A DNA stretch of 57,822 bases from DAOUAT01 sp964551735 (GTDB lineage: Bacteria > Chloroflexota > Anaerolineae > CG2-30-64-16). A program made the translations under genes and the position numbers. Location of the stretch: positions 1-57,822 of the forward strand of contig CAZKEF010000035.1 of NCBI GenBank assembly GCA_964551735.1, read 5' to 3'. Shown here piece after piece: positions 1 through 7,749 of the stretch. Position 1 is the first letter of the stretch, and each line of letters begins with the position of its first letter. A model generated the notes under the pieces. It saw only the letters and a program-made list of their open reading frames with translations, ran no database searches and was not told the DNA's origin.

Positions 1-1
1 C

Positions 2-658
2 TAGTGGGCTCCAATTCGATGATGAAGTGGACTCAATTTGCATGATGATGAACACCAGGTCACTGCCGAGCTGCAACGGGTTCTGGTTGATGGGGGTGGC
101 AAAGGTGTTGTCGGTGACCACCACCGCGCCGGCGCGGTGGCCCGCTGCGGCCAGGCGGGCCAGATCCAGCACCTTCAGCGTGGGGTTGGTGGGCGATTCC
201 AGGTACACGACCCGGCAGCCCTCAGCGATCGCGGCCTCGATCTGCGCGTGATCGGCTGTGTCACACAACGTCACCTGCACGCCCCAGCGCGGCAAGAACT
301 CGGTGAAGATCTTGTTGGTGCCGCCGTAGGTGTCCTTGACCGACACGACCCGGTCGCCAGGCGCCAGGAGCGTGAACAGCGTGTTGCTGATGGCGGCCAT
401 GCCGGTTGCGAAGCTGGTGGCGGCCGCCGCGCCCTCCAGGGTGCGCACCTTCTCCTCAAACGCCTGCACCGTCGGGTTGGTGTTGCGACTGTAAATGTGG
501 CCCGGCGCGCGACCCAACGCAACATCGAGCCAGGATGCCACGTCCGGGTAACCGTAGGCCACGCTGAAGACCACCGGCGGCTGGGTCGCGCCACCTTCCC
601 ATCCGCCATCTTCGCCGCCCCATACGCACAGCGTCGCCCGCGAGATCTCATCACTCAT
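2..658 (-). pseudogene. Cys/Met metabolism PLP-dependent enzyme (cystathionine gamma-synthase type), truncated before the catalytic lysine
   Basis: The frame opens with MSDEIS at 658 and runs without a stop to the window edge. It matches the N-terminal half of the Cys/Met metabolism PLP family: the substrate/PLP motif YSRNTNPTV, the ATSFATGMAAI segment, and the PLP-ring aspartate in VTDNTFATP. After the motif QLGSDLVF the family should continue into HSATK with the Schiff-base lysine, but here the sequence turns into unrelated residues (IIMQIESTSSSNW) from about position 48 to the edge. I therefore read it as broken by an insertion or recombination. A second, shorter copy of the same N-terminus lies at 1651-1865. 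The window edge prevents seeing what replaced the C-terminus. Confidence 0.75.
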
Positions 659-662
659 GCGC

Positions 663-1205
663 TCATTCCTTCCCCGAATACCGAGACAATGGCGCCTGAA
701 AGGCCCTGTATTCCTCGATGACCGACTTGACGAAACCCGCCACCTCACGATCGAAAGTTGAGAGGAGAACCCTTTTCTCTTCATTCAGGATCATGTTGAG
801 TTGGAACAGCCTATACTCGGAAAAGAACCCCCCGGTGTATATCCCAGTCAGGATAGCCATCTTGGTGACTTCCTCAATCTTCAGCCTCCAGGGAATGTCG
901 TAGCCAATAGCCCATTCCCTGCGCATTGCCAGCGGTCCATGACGAACACTGAGCGCTTCTCTGGACATTTTGATCTCAGTCCAATTGAAGGTGATGCCCA
1001 AGATCGTGTACAGACCCCACAGCCCCAGCACAAGGAATGCCAATGCGGTCCAGTTAGGCCATCCCAGTAATGATCCGAAGCATGCAGAACACAATAGTGA
1101 GAATACAGGTCCCTGAATAGAGACCAGCAACCTCCCCCAAGAGAACCATCTGATGGATGCCTTCAGGCCACCGACATCTTGCTGGAGAAGCAGACCACCC
1201 GGCAT
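663..1205 (-). CDS. Hypothetical membrane protein
   Basis: A 180-residue protein with two adjacent hydrophobic segments at about residues 30-75 (SLLGWPNWTALAFLVLGLW and the following helix) and then a soluble C-terminal part of about 105 residues. It resembles small bacterial PH-like or DUF membrane proteins only in layout, and I do not recognise the family. It lies 35 bp downstream of the zinc-ribbon gene on the same strand, so the two may be cotranscribed. The stop is 4 bp before the start of the truncated PLP-enzyme gene, so that gene may once have been in the same transcription unit. The start at 1205 has no convincing ribosome-binding site and the true N-terminus may differ. Confidence 0.5.
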   Translation of the reverse strand: MPGGLLLQQDVGGLKASIRWFSWGRLLVSIQGPVFSLLCSACFGSLLGWPNWTALAFLVLGLWGLYTILGITFNWTEIKMSREALSVRHGPLAMRREWAIGYDIPWRLKIEEVTKMAILTGIYTGGFFSEYRLFQLNMILNEEKRVLLSTFDREVAGFVKSVIEEYRAFQAPLSRYSGKE

Positions 1206-1240
1206 ATCGCCAAGCGCCTGGCCGTGCTCAGGAGAAAATC

Positions 1241-1402
1241 CTAAAGGCCTATTGTGTAATGCGTACCCTCAATCTCACCTAATGTGTGCTCAATCTCACC
1301 CGAATCCTTGAGTGCTAATTTCAGGTTTACCCTACAGTTCCTGCAGTGCAGTGCGTTAGAGGGATTCTCGGTGCCACACATCGGGCAAATGACAGCGTCC
1401 AT
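1241..1402 (-). CDS. Small zinc-ribbon protein
   Basis: A 53-residue protein starting MDAVICPMCGTENPSN. It has a treble-clef/zinc-ribbon signature C-x2-C-x10-C-x2-C (CPMCG ... HCRNC) in its first half, followed by a short polar tail. Such minimal zinc ribbons usually head proteins with a membrane or sensory partner; here the next gene downstream encodes a membrane protein. A longer reading from a GTG at 1483 adds 27 low-information residues. I prefer the ATG at 1402 because the ribbon then begins near the N-terminus, as is usual. Its function is not known. Confidence 0.5.
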   Translation of the reverse strand: MDAVICPMCGTENPSNALHCRNCRVNLKLALKDSGEIEHTLGEIEGTHYTIGL

Positions 1403-1498
1403 CGGCAAGACACCTACGCTTTCACCCGCCGCCGGGCCTACTGCCCGGGCTTTGTGTTGAACTTCTATCGCTCCTTTTACCACGGTTTATCTTGCCGG

Positions 1499-1645
1499 TC
1501 AGAGCCGGCGCCAATCCTCTAGCTTGAGACCTTGAAAAGCCGCATAATCGTCGCAGTTGAACGTCGCCAGACATAAGCCATTCGTGGCCGCGACAGCAGC
1601 AATCTGTCCGTCTACAATTGGTGGCGTCCTGCCAGTGCCCGCCAA
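1499..1645 (-). pseudogene. VapC-type PIN-domain toxin, C-terminal remnant
   Basis: The last 47 or so residues match the end of a VapC PIN domain: the acidic D in PPIVDGQIAAVA, then ATFNCDDYAAF and a terminal LKLEDW. The N-terminal half with the first catalytic acidic residues is missing. Upstream, within about 10 bp, the frame switches to the antisense-neighbour PLP enzyme copy (1651-1865), so this is a junction between two unrelated gene fragments. There is no antitoxin gene nearby. Confidence 0.6.
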
Positions 1646-1650
1646 CCGCG

Positions 1651-1865
1651 CGCACCTTCTCCTCAAACGCCTGCACCGTCGGGTTGGTGTTGCGGCTGTA
1701 GATGTGGCCCGGCGCGCGACCCAACGCGACGTCGAGCCAGGATGCCACGTCCGGGTAGCCGAACGCCACGTTGAAAACGACGGGCGCCTGGGTTGCGCCG
1801 CTTTCCCATCCGCCCTCTTCACCGCCCCACACGGCCAGCGTCCCCCGCCCGATCTCGTCGTCCAT
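1651..1865 (-). pseudogene. Second truncated copy of the Cys/Met PLP enzyme, N-terminus only
   Basis: The frame begins MDDEIGRGTLAVWGGEEG and parallels the gene at 2-658 almost residue for residue for about 72 residues, through YSRNTNPTVQAFEEKV. It then leaves the family at VRAVGGHW, where VapC remnant sequence begins. A Shine-Dalgarno-like AGGAGGAG lies just upstream (about 1867-1875) and an extended -10 box at 1890-1898, so the 5' end of the gene is intact while the catalytic part is gone. It is likely a decayed paralogue rather than a recent copy, since the two differ at several residues. Confidence 0.7.
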
Positions 1866-1889
1866 GCGCTCCTCCTGCTGTTTTGGGCC

Positions 1890-1898
1890 AGTATAGCA
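1890..1898 (-). promoter_or_regulatory. Extended -10 promoter (TGCTATACT)
   Basis: Read on the minus strand this is TGCTATACT, an extended -10 (TGn) followed by TATACT, 25-33 bp upstream of the ATG at 1865. No clear -35 is present. The same nonamer occurs upstream of genes at 28551, 43867 and 57723. Confidence 0.45.
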
Positions 1899-1953
1899 TT
1901 GGGCAAAGACCCCGGCCTAATCGCGGCTTTCGCTGCGCAAGGTAGCCACAACT

Positions 1954-2739
1954 TCAGCCAGGCGCAGCTTCCTTCGCAAAAAGCAGCAACTGCCTCAGTT
2001 CACGCGCCCCCTGCACCGCCTGGCCGACGTAGTGATTGTTGAAGTAGATTAGCGTGAGGGTCGCGGCCGCGTCAAGCTCGTGCAGCTTGGGGACCCATTC
2101 CTGGAGCTCGGCCGGTGTGTAGGTGTAGTCGTAGCGCTCCCAGGCCTGGTCGTGGTTGTACCACTTCGCCGCGTTGCGACCGTGAAAACGCACGTACGCC
2201 ACCGGCCCCGTGGCGACGGCCACGGGCGGCAGCAGCCCCCGCAGCCGCGGCTCGTCCACGCAGCAGAAGCCGAAGCCCAGCGACCGCAGCAGCTCGAAGG
2301 TGGCCGGCGCGACCCAGCCGGCCTGGCGCAGCTCGATGACCGCGGGCAGGTCGCCCAGACCTTCACGCAGCCAGCCCAGGTACGCCCGGTTGTCCGGCGT
2401 CGGGTGGAAGGCATAGGGGAACTGGGCCAGCACGCACGCCAGCTTGCCGGACTCGACCAGCGGTTGCAGCGCGGCCACGAACGCGGCGCAGTCTGGCCGC
2501 GCCCGCTCGTGGGTGAGGCTCTGGTGCGCCTTGACCGCGAAAAGGAAGTCGGCCGGCGTCCGCTCGGCCCAGCCCGCCACCAGGCGCGGGTCGGGGACGC
2601 GGTAGTAGGTAGTGTTGATCTCGACCGTGGAGAACGCCTGCGCGTAGAACGCCAGGCGCGCGCGCGCCGGCAGCCCCGCCGGGTAGAAAGGGCCGCCCCA
2701 ATCGTCGTAGGAAAAACCGGATGTGCCGATCCTGATCAT
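1954..2739 (-). CDS. DUF72 (YecE-like) family protein
   Basis: A 261-residue protein with the features of the DUF72 TIM-barrel family: N-terminal IRIGTSGFSYDDW, then FYAQAFSTVEINTTYY, AVKAHQSLTH, and a C-terminal YVRFHGRN followed by YFNNHYVGQA. Length and motif order are normal, so it should be intact. The ATG at 2739 follows an excellent ribosome-binding site (AGGAGGTGACC). The biochemical role of DUF72 proteins is not settled; a possible link to nucleic-acid metabolism has been suggested by structure. It is 39 bp downstream of dnaE2 and on the same strand, so it may be transcribed with the mutasome genes. Confidence 0.85.
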   Translation of the reverse strand: MIRIGTSGFSYDDWGGPFYPAGLPARARLAFYAQAFSTVEINTTYYRVPDPRLVAGWAERTPADFLFAVKAHQSLTHERARPDCAAFVAALQPLVESGKLACVLAQFPYAFHPTPDNRAYLGWLREGLGDLPAVIELRQAGWVAPATFELLRSLGFGFCCVDEPRLRGLLPPVAVATGPVAYVRFHGRNAAKWYNHDQAWERYDYTYTPAELQEWVPKLHELDAAATLTLIYFNNHYVGQAVQGARELRQLLLFAKEAAPG

Positions 2740-2778
2740 TGGTCACCTCCTGCGTTCCCTCAGATTATACCACGCGGC

Positions 2779-5700
2779 CTATGCCCGCAGCGCCGCCACC
2801 TGCTGCGCCAGCACGCTGATCGCCGCGCCTTCCCGCTGTAACCGGCCTGCAACCAGGAGCAGCACGGCGTTATGTAACGTGGCGCGCTGCTGTTGGTACA
2901 AGTCAGGTCGGATGATCACGTTCACCAGATTTGTCTCATCTTCCAGCGTCAGGAACAGGTGCGACTTGGCCGTCGGCGGCGCCTGGCGCACGATCGCCAG
3001 GCCGGCCACCTTGACCAGCTTGCCTGCCGGCTGAGATGCCAGCTCGGCCGCGCTCAACACGCCCTGGCTGCGCAGCCAGGGCCGCCACAACCGCAGCGGA
3101 TGGTCATCCGGCGACAGGCCCAACAGCTCGTACTCCCAGCCCAGCGCCTCGCGCTCGGTCAGGTCGGGCAGCTCCGCGGGCACGTCCGGCGCCTCGACCA
3201 GCGCGTCCTCGGCGTACTGCAACCCGCCCAGCGCCCACAGGAGCTGCCGCCGGGGGCCGCACCCGTCCAACGCGCCCGCCCGCACCAGGTCGCTCACCAG
3301 CGGCCGCGGCAACCGCGTGCGCCGACAGAAGTCGGCCAGATCACGGAAGGGGCCGGCCGCGCGCGCCGCCAGCAGCCGCGCCCGCCCCACTGCGCCCAGG
3401 CCGGCCAGGTAGCGGAGGCCGAGGCGGAGCGGGGATGCAGGGGAGCGGGGGAGCAGGGGAGCAGGGGTGCAGCTCTCCCCTGCTCCCTTTCTCCCTTTCT
3501 CCCTTTCCCCCCTGCTCCCCCTCTCCAACGTGCATTCGTCCCGGCTCGCGTTCACATCCGGTCGCAGCGTAGTGATGCCGTGGCGTTTGGCGTCCCCGAT
3601 GAGCACCTCGGGCGAGTAAAAGCCCATCGGCTGGTGGTTCAGCAGCGCACAGTAGAACTCGGCCGGGTAGTGCGCCTTGAGCCAGAGGGTCTGGTAGGCG
3701 AGCAGCGCGAAGCTGGCCGCGTGGCTCTTACAGAAGCCGTAAGTGGCGAAACCCTGGAGCTGACTAAAGACCTCCTCGGCTGTGGCTGTCTCGACGCCGC
3801 TGGCCCCCGCGCCAGCCACGAAGCGCGCCCGCAGCGCATCCATCGCCTCCGCCGACCTGCTGCGGCTCATGGCGCGGCGCAGCAGGTCGGCCTCGCCCGG
3901 CGTGAAACCGGCCAGCGCCACTGCGACCCGGATCACCTGCTCCTGGAAGATGATCACCCCCAGCGTCTCCCGCAACGCCGGCTCCAGGCTGGGGTGCGCA
4001 TAAGTCACCGGCTCCAGCCCCTGCCGCCGCCGCAGATAAGGATGCACCATGCCGCCCTGGATCGGGCCAGGGCGCACGATGGCGACCTCGATGATGAGAT
4101 CCTCGAAGCGCTGCGGCTTGAGCCGCGGCAGCATCGAGCTCTGGGCGCGGCTTTCCACCTGGAAGCAGCCGATGGTGTCGCCCTCAGCCAGCAGCCGGTA
4201 GACCGCCGGATCGTCAAGTGGCAGCGCGTTCAGGTCGAGGGCGATCCCGTGGCGCTGTTCGACCAGCGCACACGCCTCGGTCACCATGCCCAATGTCGCC
4301 AGGCTCAGCAGATCGGTTTTGATCAGACCGGCGTCCTCGACCGCATCCTTGTTCCACTGCGCCACCACGACGCCCGGCTTGGTTGCATGCTCCAACGGCA
4401 CGACTTCGACCAACGGTTGGGCGGTGATCAGCATTCCGCCGGCGTGGACGGAGAGGTGCCGCGGCACGCCGATGAGTTGGGAGGCGAGTTCGGTTAGCAG
4501 GTTCAAGGTTGAAGGTTGGAGGTCGGGGGCGTGGCCCGTGTTGCGTGGTGCGTGGTTCGTATCCCCTGCACCTTGGGTCTCCTTATCTCCCTCTCTCCCC
4601 CTCCCCTTGTCTCCCCCTCCCCGCTGCTCCTCCGCCCATGCGCTGACGCGCCTCAGCTCCTCCGGCGGGTAGCCCAGCGCCCGCGCGGCGTCGCGCACCG
4701 CCAGCCGCGGCTGATAGGTCACGACGTTACAGACCAGCGCGGTGTGTTCGCGGCCGTAACGCTCGTAGACGTAGGCGATCACTTCGTCGCGGCGGTCGCG
4801 GTCGAAGTCCAGGTCAATGTCGGGCATCGTATCGGTCCGGTCGCTGAGGAAACGCTCGAACAGCAGACGGTGCGCCAGCGGATCCACCGGCGTGATGCCC
4901 AGGACGTAAGCCACGAGGGAATTGGCGGCCGAGCCGCGGCCCTGGCCGCGGATGCCACGGCCGCGCGCCTCGCGCACGATGTCCCAGACGATCAGGAAGT
5001 AGTCGGCCAGGCCGGCCGCTTCGATGACGGCCAGCTCGTGGGCCAACTGCTTGACCGCAGGCGGCGTGACCGGGCTCAGTTTGGCGACCAGCCCGGCGTG
5101 GGCCAGGGCGTAGAGGTGACTGAACGCGGTCTCACCCGGCGGGATGCCGTGCGGGAAGGTTTCGGAACGGGATGGAAAGGCAGGCAGTCGGCGGCGGGAG
5201 AAATCGAGGGAGACATCGCAGCGCTCGGCGATGGCCTGGGTGGCCGCCAGGGCCGCGGGGCATTCGGTGAAGAGGGCGGCCATCTCGGCCGCGCCCTTCA
5301 GGTGGAACTCGCTGTTGGGACGCTGGCGCATGCCTAATTCGGCAAGCGAAACATTATGTCGTGTGGCGGTGAGCACATCGTGCAGCCGGTGGCCGTCGGC
5401 CGCCGCGTAGTGGACGTTGTTCGTGGCTGCCACGCCCACCCCGACGGCCTGCGCCACGGCCAGCAGCCCGGCGATCAGCCGGTCGTCGTCCGGCAGCCAG
5501 TGGCGCTGCAGCTCGATCCAGCAGCGGTTGCGGCCGAAGATGTCGGCCAGCTTGCCTGCGGCCCGCATCGCGCGGCCCATATCATTCGCCAGGACCGCCT
5601 GTGCCACCGCGCCCTGCCGGCAGCCGGACAGGCAGAGCAGCCCTACGGCGTGCTGCGCCACGTCCGCGATGGTCAGCACCGGCGCGCCCTTCGCGCCCGC

Positions 5701-5988
5701 CAACTGCCCAACCGAGATCAGCCGGCTGAGGTTGGCGTAGCCGGCCTGCGTCTCGGCCAGCAGCGTCAGGTGCGAGCCGTGGGCCAGCATCACCTCCGCG
5801 CCGATGATGGGCTGGATGCCCCGCGCCCGCGCCGCGCGCCAGAACTCGACCGCGCCGATCAGCCCGTCATGGTCGGTGAGCGCCAGCGCGGACATGCTCA
5901 ACGCCGCAGCTCGATCCAGCAGCGCGGCCGGCGACGATGCGCCGTCGAGCAGCGAGTAGTAGCTGTGGCAGTGGAGTTCGGTGTACAT
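2779..5988 (-). CDS. dnaE2: Error-prone DNA polymerase DnaE2 (ImuC)
   Basis: A C-family polymerase of 1069 residues. The N-terminal PHP domain shows ELHCHSYYSLLDGA and LALTDHDGL. The palm carries the catalytic acidic motif MPDIDLDFDR and the third acidic residue in LIKTDLLSLATLGM. The active-site helix-hairpin region and a C-terminal OB fold are present. I choose the ATG at 5988 (MYTELHCH), because the upstream in-frame extension lies in a dispersed-repeat hairpin. DnaE2 performs translesion synthesis together with ImuA and ImuB, and the genes follow in the order imuA, imuB, DUF6504, dnaE2. Two in-frame low-complexity tracts (about residues 453-497 and 818-854) interrupt linkers but leave the motifs intact. 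Regulation is probably from the SOS promoter upstream of imuB. Confidence 0.92.
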   Translation of the reverse strand: MYTELHCHSYYSLLDGASSPAALLDRAAALSMSALALTDHDGLIGAVEFWRAARARGIQPIIGAEVMLAHGSHLTLLAETQAGYANLSRLISVGQLAGAKGAPVLTIADVAQHAVGLLCLSGCRQGAVAQAVLANDMGRAMRAAGKLADIFGRNRCWIELQRHWLPDDDRLIAGLLAVAQAVGVGVAATNNVHYAAADGHRLHDVLTATRHNVSLAELGMRQRPNSEFHLKGAAEMAALFTECPAALAATQAIAERCDVSLDFSRRRLPAFPSRSETFPHGIPPGETAFSHLYALAHAGLVAKLSPVTPPAVKQLAHELAVIEAAGLADYFLIVWDIVREARGRGIRGQGRGSAANSLVAYVLGITPVDPLAHRLLFERFLSDRTDTMPDIDLDFDRDRRDEVIAYVYERYGREHTALVCNVVTYQPRLAVRDAARALGYPPEELRRVSAWAEEQRGGGDKGRGREGDKETQGAGDTNHAPRNTGHAPDLQPSTLNLLTELASQLIGVPRHLSVHAGGMLITAQPLVEVVPLEHATKPGVVVAQWNKDAVEDAGLIKTDLLSLATLGMVTEACALVEQRHGIALDLNALPLDDPAVYRLLAEGDTIGCFQVESRAQSSMLPRLKPQRFEDLIIEVAIVRPGPIQGGMVHPYLRRRQGLEPVTYAHPSLEPALRETLGVIIFQEQVIRVAVALAGFTPGEADLLRRAMSRSRSAEAMDALRARFVAGAGASGVETATAEEVFSQLQGFATYGFCKSHAASFALLAYQTLWLKAHYPAEFYCALLNHQPMGFYSPEVLIGDAKRHGITTLRPDVNASRDECTLERGSRGEREKGRKGAGESCTPAPLLPRSPASPLRLGLRYLAGLGAVGRARLLAARAAGPFRDLADFCRRTRLPRPLVSDLVRAGALDGCGPRRQLLWALGGLQYAEDALVEAPDVPAELPDLTEREALGWEYELLGLSPDDHPLRLWRPWLRSQGVLSAAELASQPAGKLVKVAGLAIVRQAPPTAKSHLFLTLEDETNLVNVIIRPDLYQQQRATLHNAVLLLVAGRLQREGAAISVLAQQVAALRA
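3425..3535 (-). repeat. In-frame low-complexity repeat inside dnaE2 (GGGAGCAGGG type)
   Basis: On the plus strand this is runs of GGGGAGCAGGGG and CTCCCTTTCTCCCTTT. It encodes about 35 residues (RGSRGEREKGRKGAGE and a Pro/Ser-rich stretch) between the polymerase motif NASRDECTLE and LRLGLRYLAG, which are normally nearly adjacent in this family. The same text type occurs between genes at 7683-7745. Confidence 0.75.
4497..4635 (-). repeat. In-frame low-complexity repeat inside dnaE2 (mixed type)
   Basis: Plus-strand words GGTTGAAGGTTGGAGG, GTGTTGCGTGGTGCGTGG and CCCTCTCTCCCCCTCCCC follow each other here. They encode about 45 residues rich in G, K, R and then NHAPRNTGHAPDLQPSTLN, just before the conserved helix ending LIGVPRHLS. 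All three words recur elsewhere in the window outside this gene. Confidence 0.75.
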
Positions 5989-5999
5989 GGAAGTTGGAG

Positions 6000-6063
6000 A
6001 TTGGAAGTTAGAGGTTGGAGGTCGAGGGCAGGGGTTTCCAACCTCCAACCTCTAACCTCCAAT
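6000..6063. repeat. Inverted repeat between DUF6504 gene and dnaE2
   Basis: Two 23-nt arms (6000-6022 and 6041-6063) pair with one mismatch around an 18-nt loop; the arm ends read GTTAGAGGTTGGAGGT. The element fills most of the gap between the DUF6504 stop and the dnaE2 start. It belongs to the same GGTTGGAGGT word family found inside dnaE2 at 4500-4520. It could fold in the mRNA and lower or pace dnaE2 translation, but this is inference. Confidence 0.7.
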
Positions 6064-6410
6064 CAATCATACAGCCGCACCAGCCGCCACTCGCCGCTGC
6101 GCAGATCATGCGCCAACACGCAGAGCAGGCCGTCGGCGGTGGTGAGCTTGACGTACTCCTGCCAGGCCTCGGCCTCGGGCGTCCACCAGCCGGCCCGCAC
6201 GCGCCAACGTTTGGCGATGGCGGCGATGGGATGCCAGGCGCCGTCCCACGCGAATGCCTGGGGGAGGCCGGCCGGGTCGAGCTGCATTTGCACAGGCTCA
6301 CCGTGGGGCCAGAGACGCGTCATCATCATGTAAAACAAGCCGCCGGCTTGTGGCGGCGCCGGCAGGCGCAATCCGGCGGATTGCGATACGATCTCATCGC
6401 CACGGACCAA
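6063..6410 (-). CDS. DUF6504 family protein of the mutasome operon
   Basis: A 115-residue protein whose C-terminal 75 residues follow the DUF6504 pattern: PAGLPQAFAWDGAWHPI, then WRVRAGWW, EAWQEYVKL and a final SGEWRLVRLYD. Members are typically encoded next to imuB and dnaE2 in Actinobacteria and Chloroflexota, and the role is unknown. The start overlaps the end of imuB by 17 bp, suggesting translational coupling. The first 30 residues lie inside this overlap and may not all be translated; a start at one of the methionines of the MMMTRLWPHG segment (about residue 28) is an alternative that matches the family N-terminus better. Confidence 0.7.
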   Translation of the reverse strand: MVRGDEIVSQSAGLRLPAPPQAGGLFYMMMTRLWPHGEPVQMQLDPAGLPQAFAWDGAWHPIAAIAKRWRVRAGWWTPEAEAWQEYVKLTTADGLLCVLAHDLRSGEWRLVRLYD

Positions 6411-7620
6411 AGGCCGCCCGGCGTTCGAGCAGCAAGTTGTCGGGGTCGGCCAGGCTGGCTAGGCGGAAGGCATCCGCGCCGAAACGGGCCGCCAACCGGT
6501 CCAGGGTCGCGGTCAGCCGGGCGCGGTTGTCGTCGTGCGTGTCGGCAAAAAGCATGAGCTGCTGCCCCGGCGTGTCAGTGATGCCGGCCAGGGTCAGCGT
6601 GATCTCCGTCGCGCCCTGGCCAGCCCACGGCGCCCGCGCCAGCAGGCCCGCCAGCGCCAGGCGCACGGCCGCGGCCGCGGCGGTCGGCTGGGGAAAGATG
6701 TGCGCCAGGGGGAGCGTCCGGCCGTCCGCGCGGGTGATGCGCAGCTCGAGGCGGGCTGCCGCCTGGAGCCGGTCGCGCAGCGGCCCCAGCAGCCGCTCGG
6801 CCTGGCGCAGCAGCGCGGCCAACAGGATCTCGCCATCGGCCAACGGAGCATCGAACTCCAGCCGGGCCGCAACTTCGGGGCTTTCCCAGGGCGGCACGAC
6901 GGGCCGATCGTCCAGCCCCTGCGCCCAACGCTGCGCCGTGCGCCCCGCCTGGCCGAAGCGGGTCAGCACACCGGTTGCGGGCAGCCGCGCGTATTGGCCC
7001 AACGTGCGGATGCCCAGGTGGCGGAGCTGGAGCAGCGCATCCGCGTCCAGCGGCAGGAGCGCGGCCGGCTGGCCGGCCAGGAAGTCGCGTTGCGCGACCG
7101 GCGCCAGCAGCAGGGCCGCGTTCTCCCAGGCCACTTGACCCGCCACGCTGGCGCCAAACTTGCTGCCGGTCGCACCCAGGGCCGGCCGCCAGCCCAGGGC
7201 CCGGACAGCGCTCGCCACAGCCTGGCACCAGCCCACCAGTTCCTCGACCGTGCGGCCTTCCTGGACCGCGAACGGCGCCTGCAGGTAGACCCGCCCCAGG
7301 CCATCCGGTTGCCAGCGGTCCGTGGCCTCCTTGACCCGGTCCAGGAACGCTTCTTGGGCCTCCCAGAGCGGGAAACGCGCGGCCGGCAGCAGTGCGGCCG
7401 CCGGACAGCGGGCCGCGGCCTGGCGTTCGGTCAGGCCGGCGCCGATGCCTGCCTGCAGCGCCAGCGCGTCCGTCGCCAGCACGCGGCCTCCGTCATCGAG
7501 CAGGGCCAGCGGCCGGCCAGCCAGCTGCGGCGCCGAACGCCGCGCCACGCTGACCCCGAAATAGGGTGCCCACAGATAGGCGATGCTCCGCCGTGTCGTC
7601 TCTTGCCGCCGTTCGGCCAC
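6394..7620 (-). CDS. imuB: Y-family DNA polymerase-like protein ImuB
   Basis: A 408-residue protein matching the ImuB branch of Y-family polymerases. The N-terminus reads IAYLWAPYFGVSVARR, where active Y polymerases have a DxD-type motif, so it is likely catalytically inactive, as known for mycobacterial ImuB. The helix-hairpin-helix part shows LLQLRHLGIRTLGQYARLP. Near residue 360 there is PGQQLMLFADT, which contains a good beta-clamp-binding motif (QLMLF), so clamp recruitment is probable. The start is a GTG at 7620, preceded by GGGAG. A consensus promoter with a LexA box lies 33-61 bp upstream. ImuB is known to act as a scaffold between ImuA, the clamp and DnaE2. Confidence 0.9.
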   Translation of the reverse strand: MAERRQETTRRSIAYLWAPYFGVSVARRSAPQLAGRPLALLDDGGRVLATDALALQAGIGAGLTERQAAARCPAAALLPAARFPLWEAQEAFLDRVKEATDRWQPDGLGRVYLQAPFAVQEGRTVEELVGWCQAVASAVRALGWRPALGATGSKFGASVAGQVAWENAALLLAPVAQRDFLAGQPAALLPLDADALLQLRHLGIRTLGQYARLPATGVLTRFGQAGRTAQRWAQGLDDRPVVPPWESPEVAARLEFDAPLADGEILLAALLRQAERLLGPLRDRLQAAARLELRITRADGRTLPLAHIFPQPTAAAAAVRLALAGLLARAPWAGQGATEITLTLAGITDTPGQQLMLFADTHDDNRARLTATLDRLAARFGADAFRLASLADPDNLLLERRAAFGPWR

Positions 7621-7652
7621 GCTGCCCCACTCCCTGCACTTCGGATGGCCGG

Positions 7653-7681
7653 ATTATATAGAACACCTGTTCAGTTGTCAA
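7653..7681 (-). promoter_or_regulatory. SOS promoter of imuB with LexA box
   Basis: On the minus strand: TTGACA (7681-7676), a 17-bp spacer, then TATAAT (7658-7653), a perfect sigma-70-type promoter. Inside the spacer lies GAAC-ACCT-GTTC (7661-7672), a perfect GAAC-N4-GTTC LexA/DinR-type box, so LexA binding would block RNA polymerase. The predicted start of transcription is about 7646, 26 bp upstream of the GTG. Confidence 0.88.
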
Positions 7682-7682
7682 A

Positions 7683-7745
7683 GCACACTCACCCCATCCC
7701 CCCATCTCCGTGTCTCCCCTTCTCCCCTTCTCCCCGTCTCCGCCG
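7683..7745. repeat. Intergenic low-complexity repeat (CTCCCCTTCTCCCC)
   Basis: A pyrimidine-rich tract with repeats of CTCCCCTTCTCCCC and CCCCATC between imuA and imuB. It is the same word family found inside dnaE2. It contains no open frame of interest. Confidence 0.75.
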
Positions 7746-7749
7746 CCCC

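Noticed and set aside
2893..4497. Long plus-strand open frame of 534 codons opposite dnaE2, and similar ones at 6535-8478 and 21106-23055
   Set aside because: They lie exactly antisense to well-supported genes, have Arg/Gln/His-rich low-information sequence and arise from high GC content.
7683..7745. Repeated CTCCCCTTCTCCCC as a possible CRISPR or tandem regulatory array
   Set aside because: There are no unique spacers of constant length; it is a low-complexity tract of a dispersed family.
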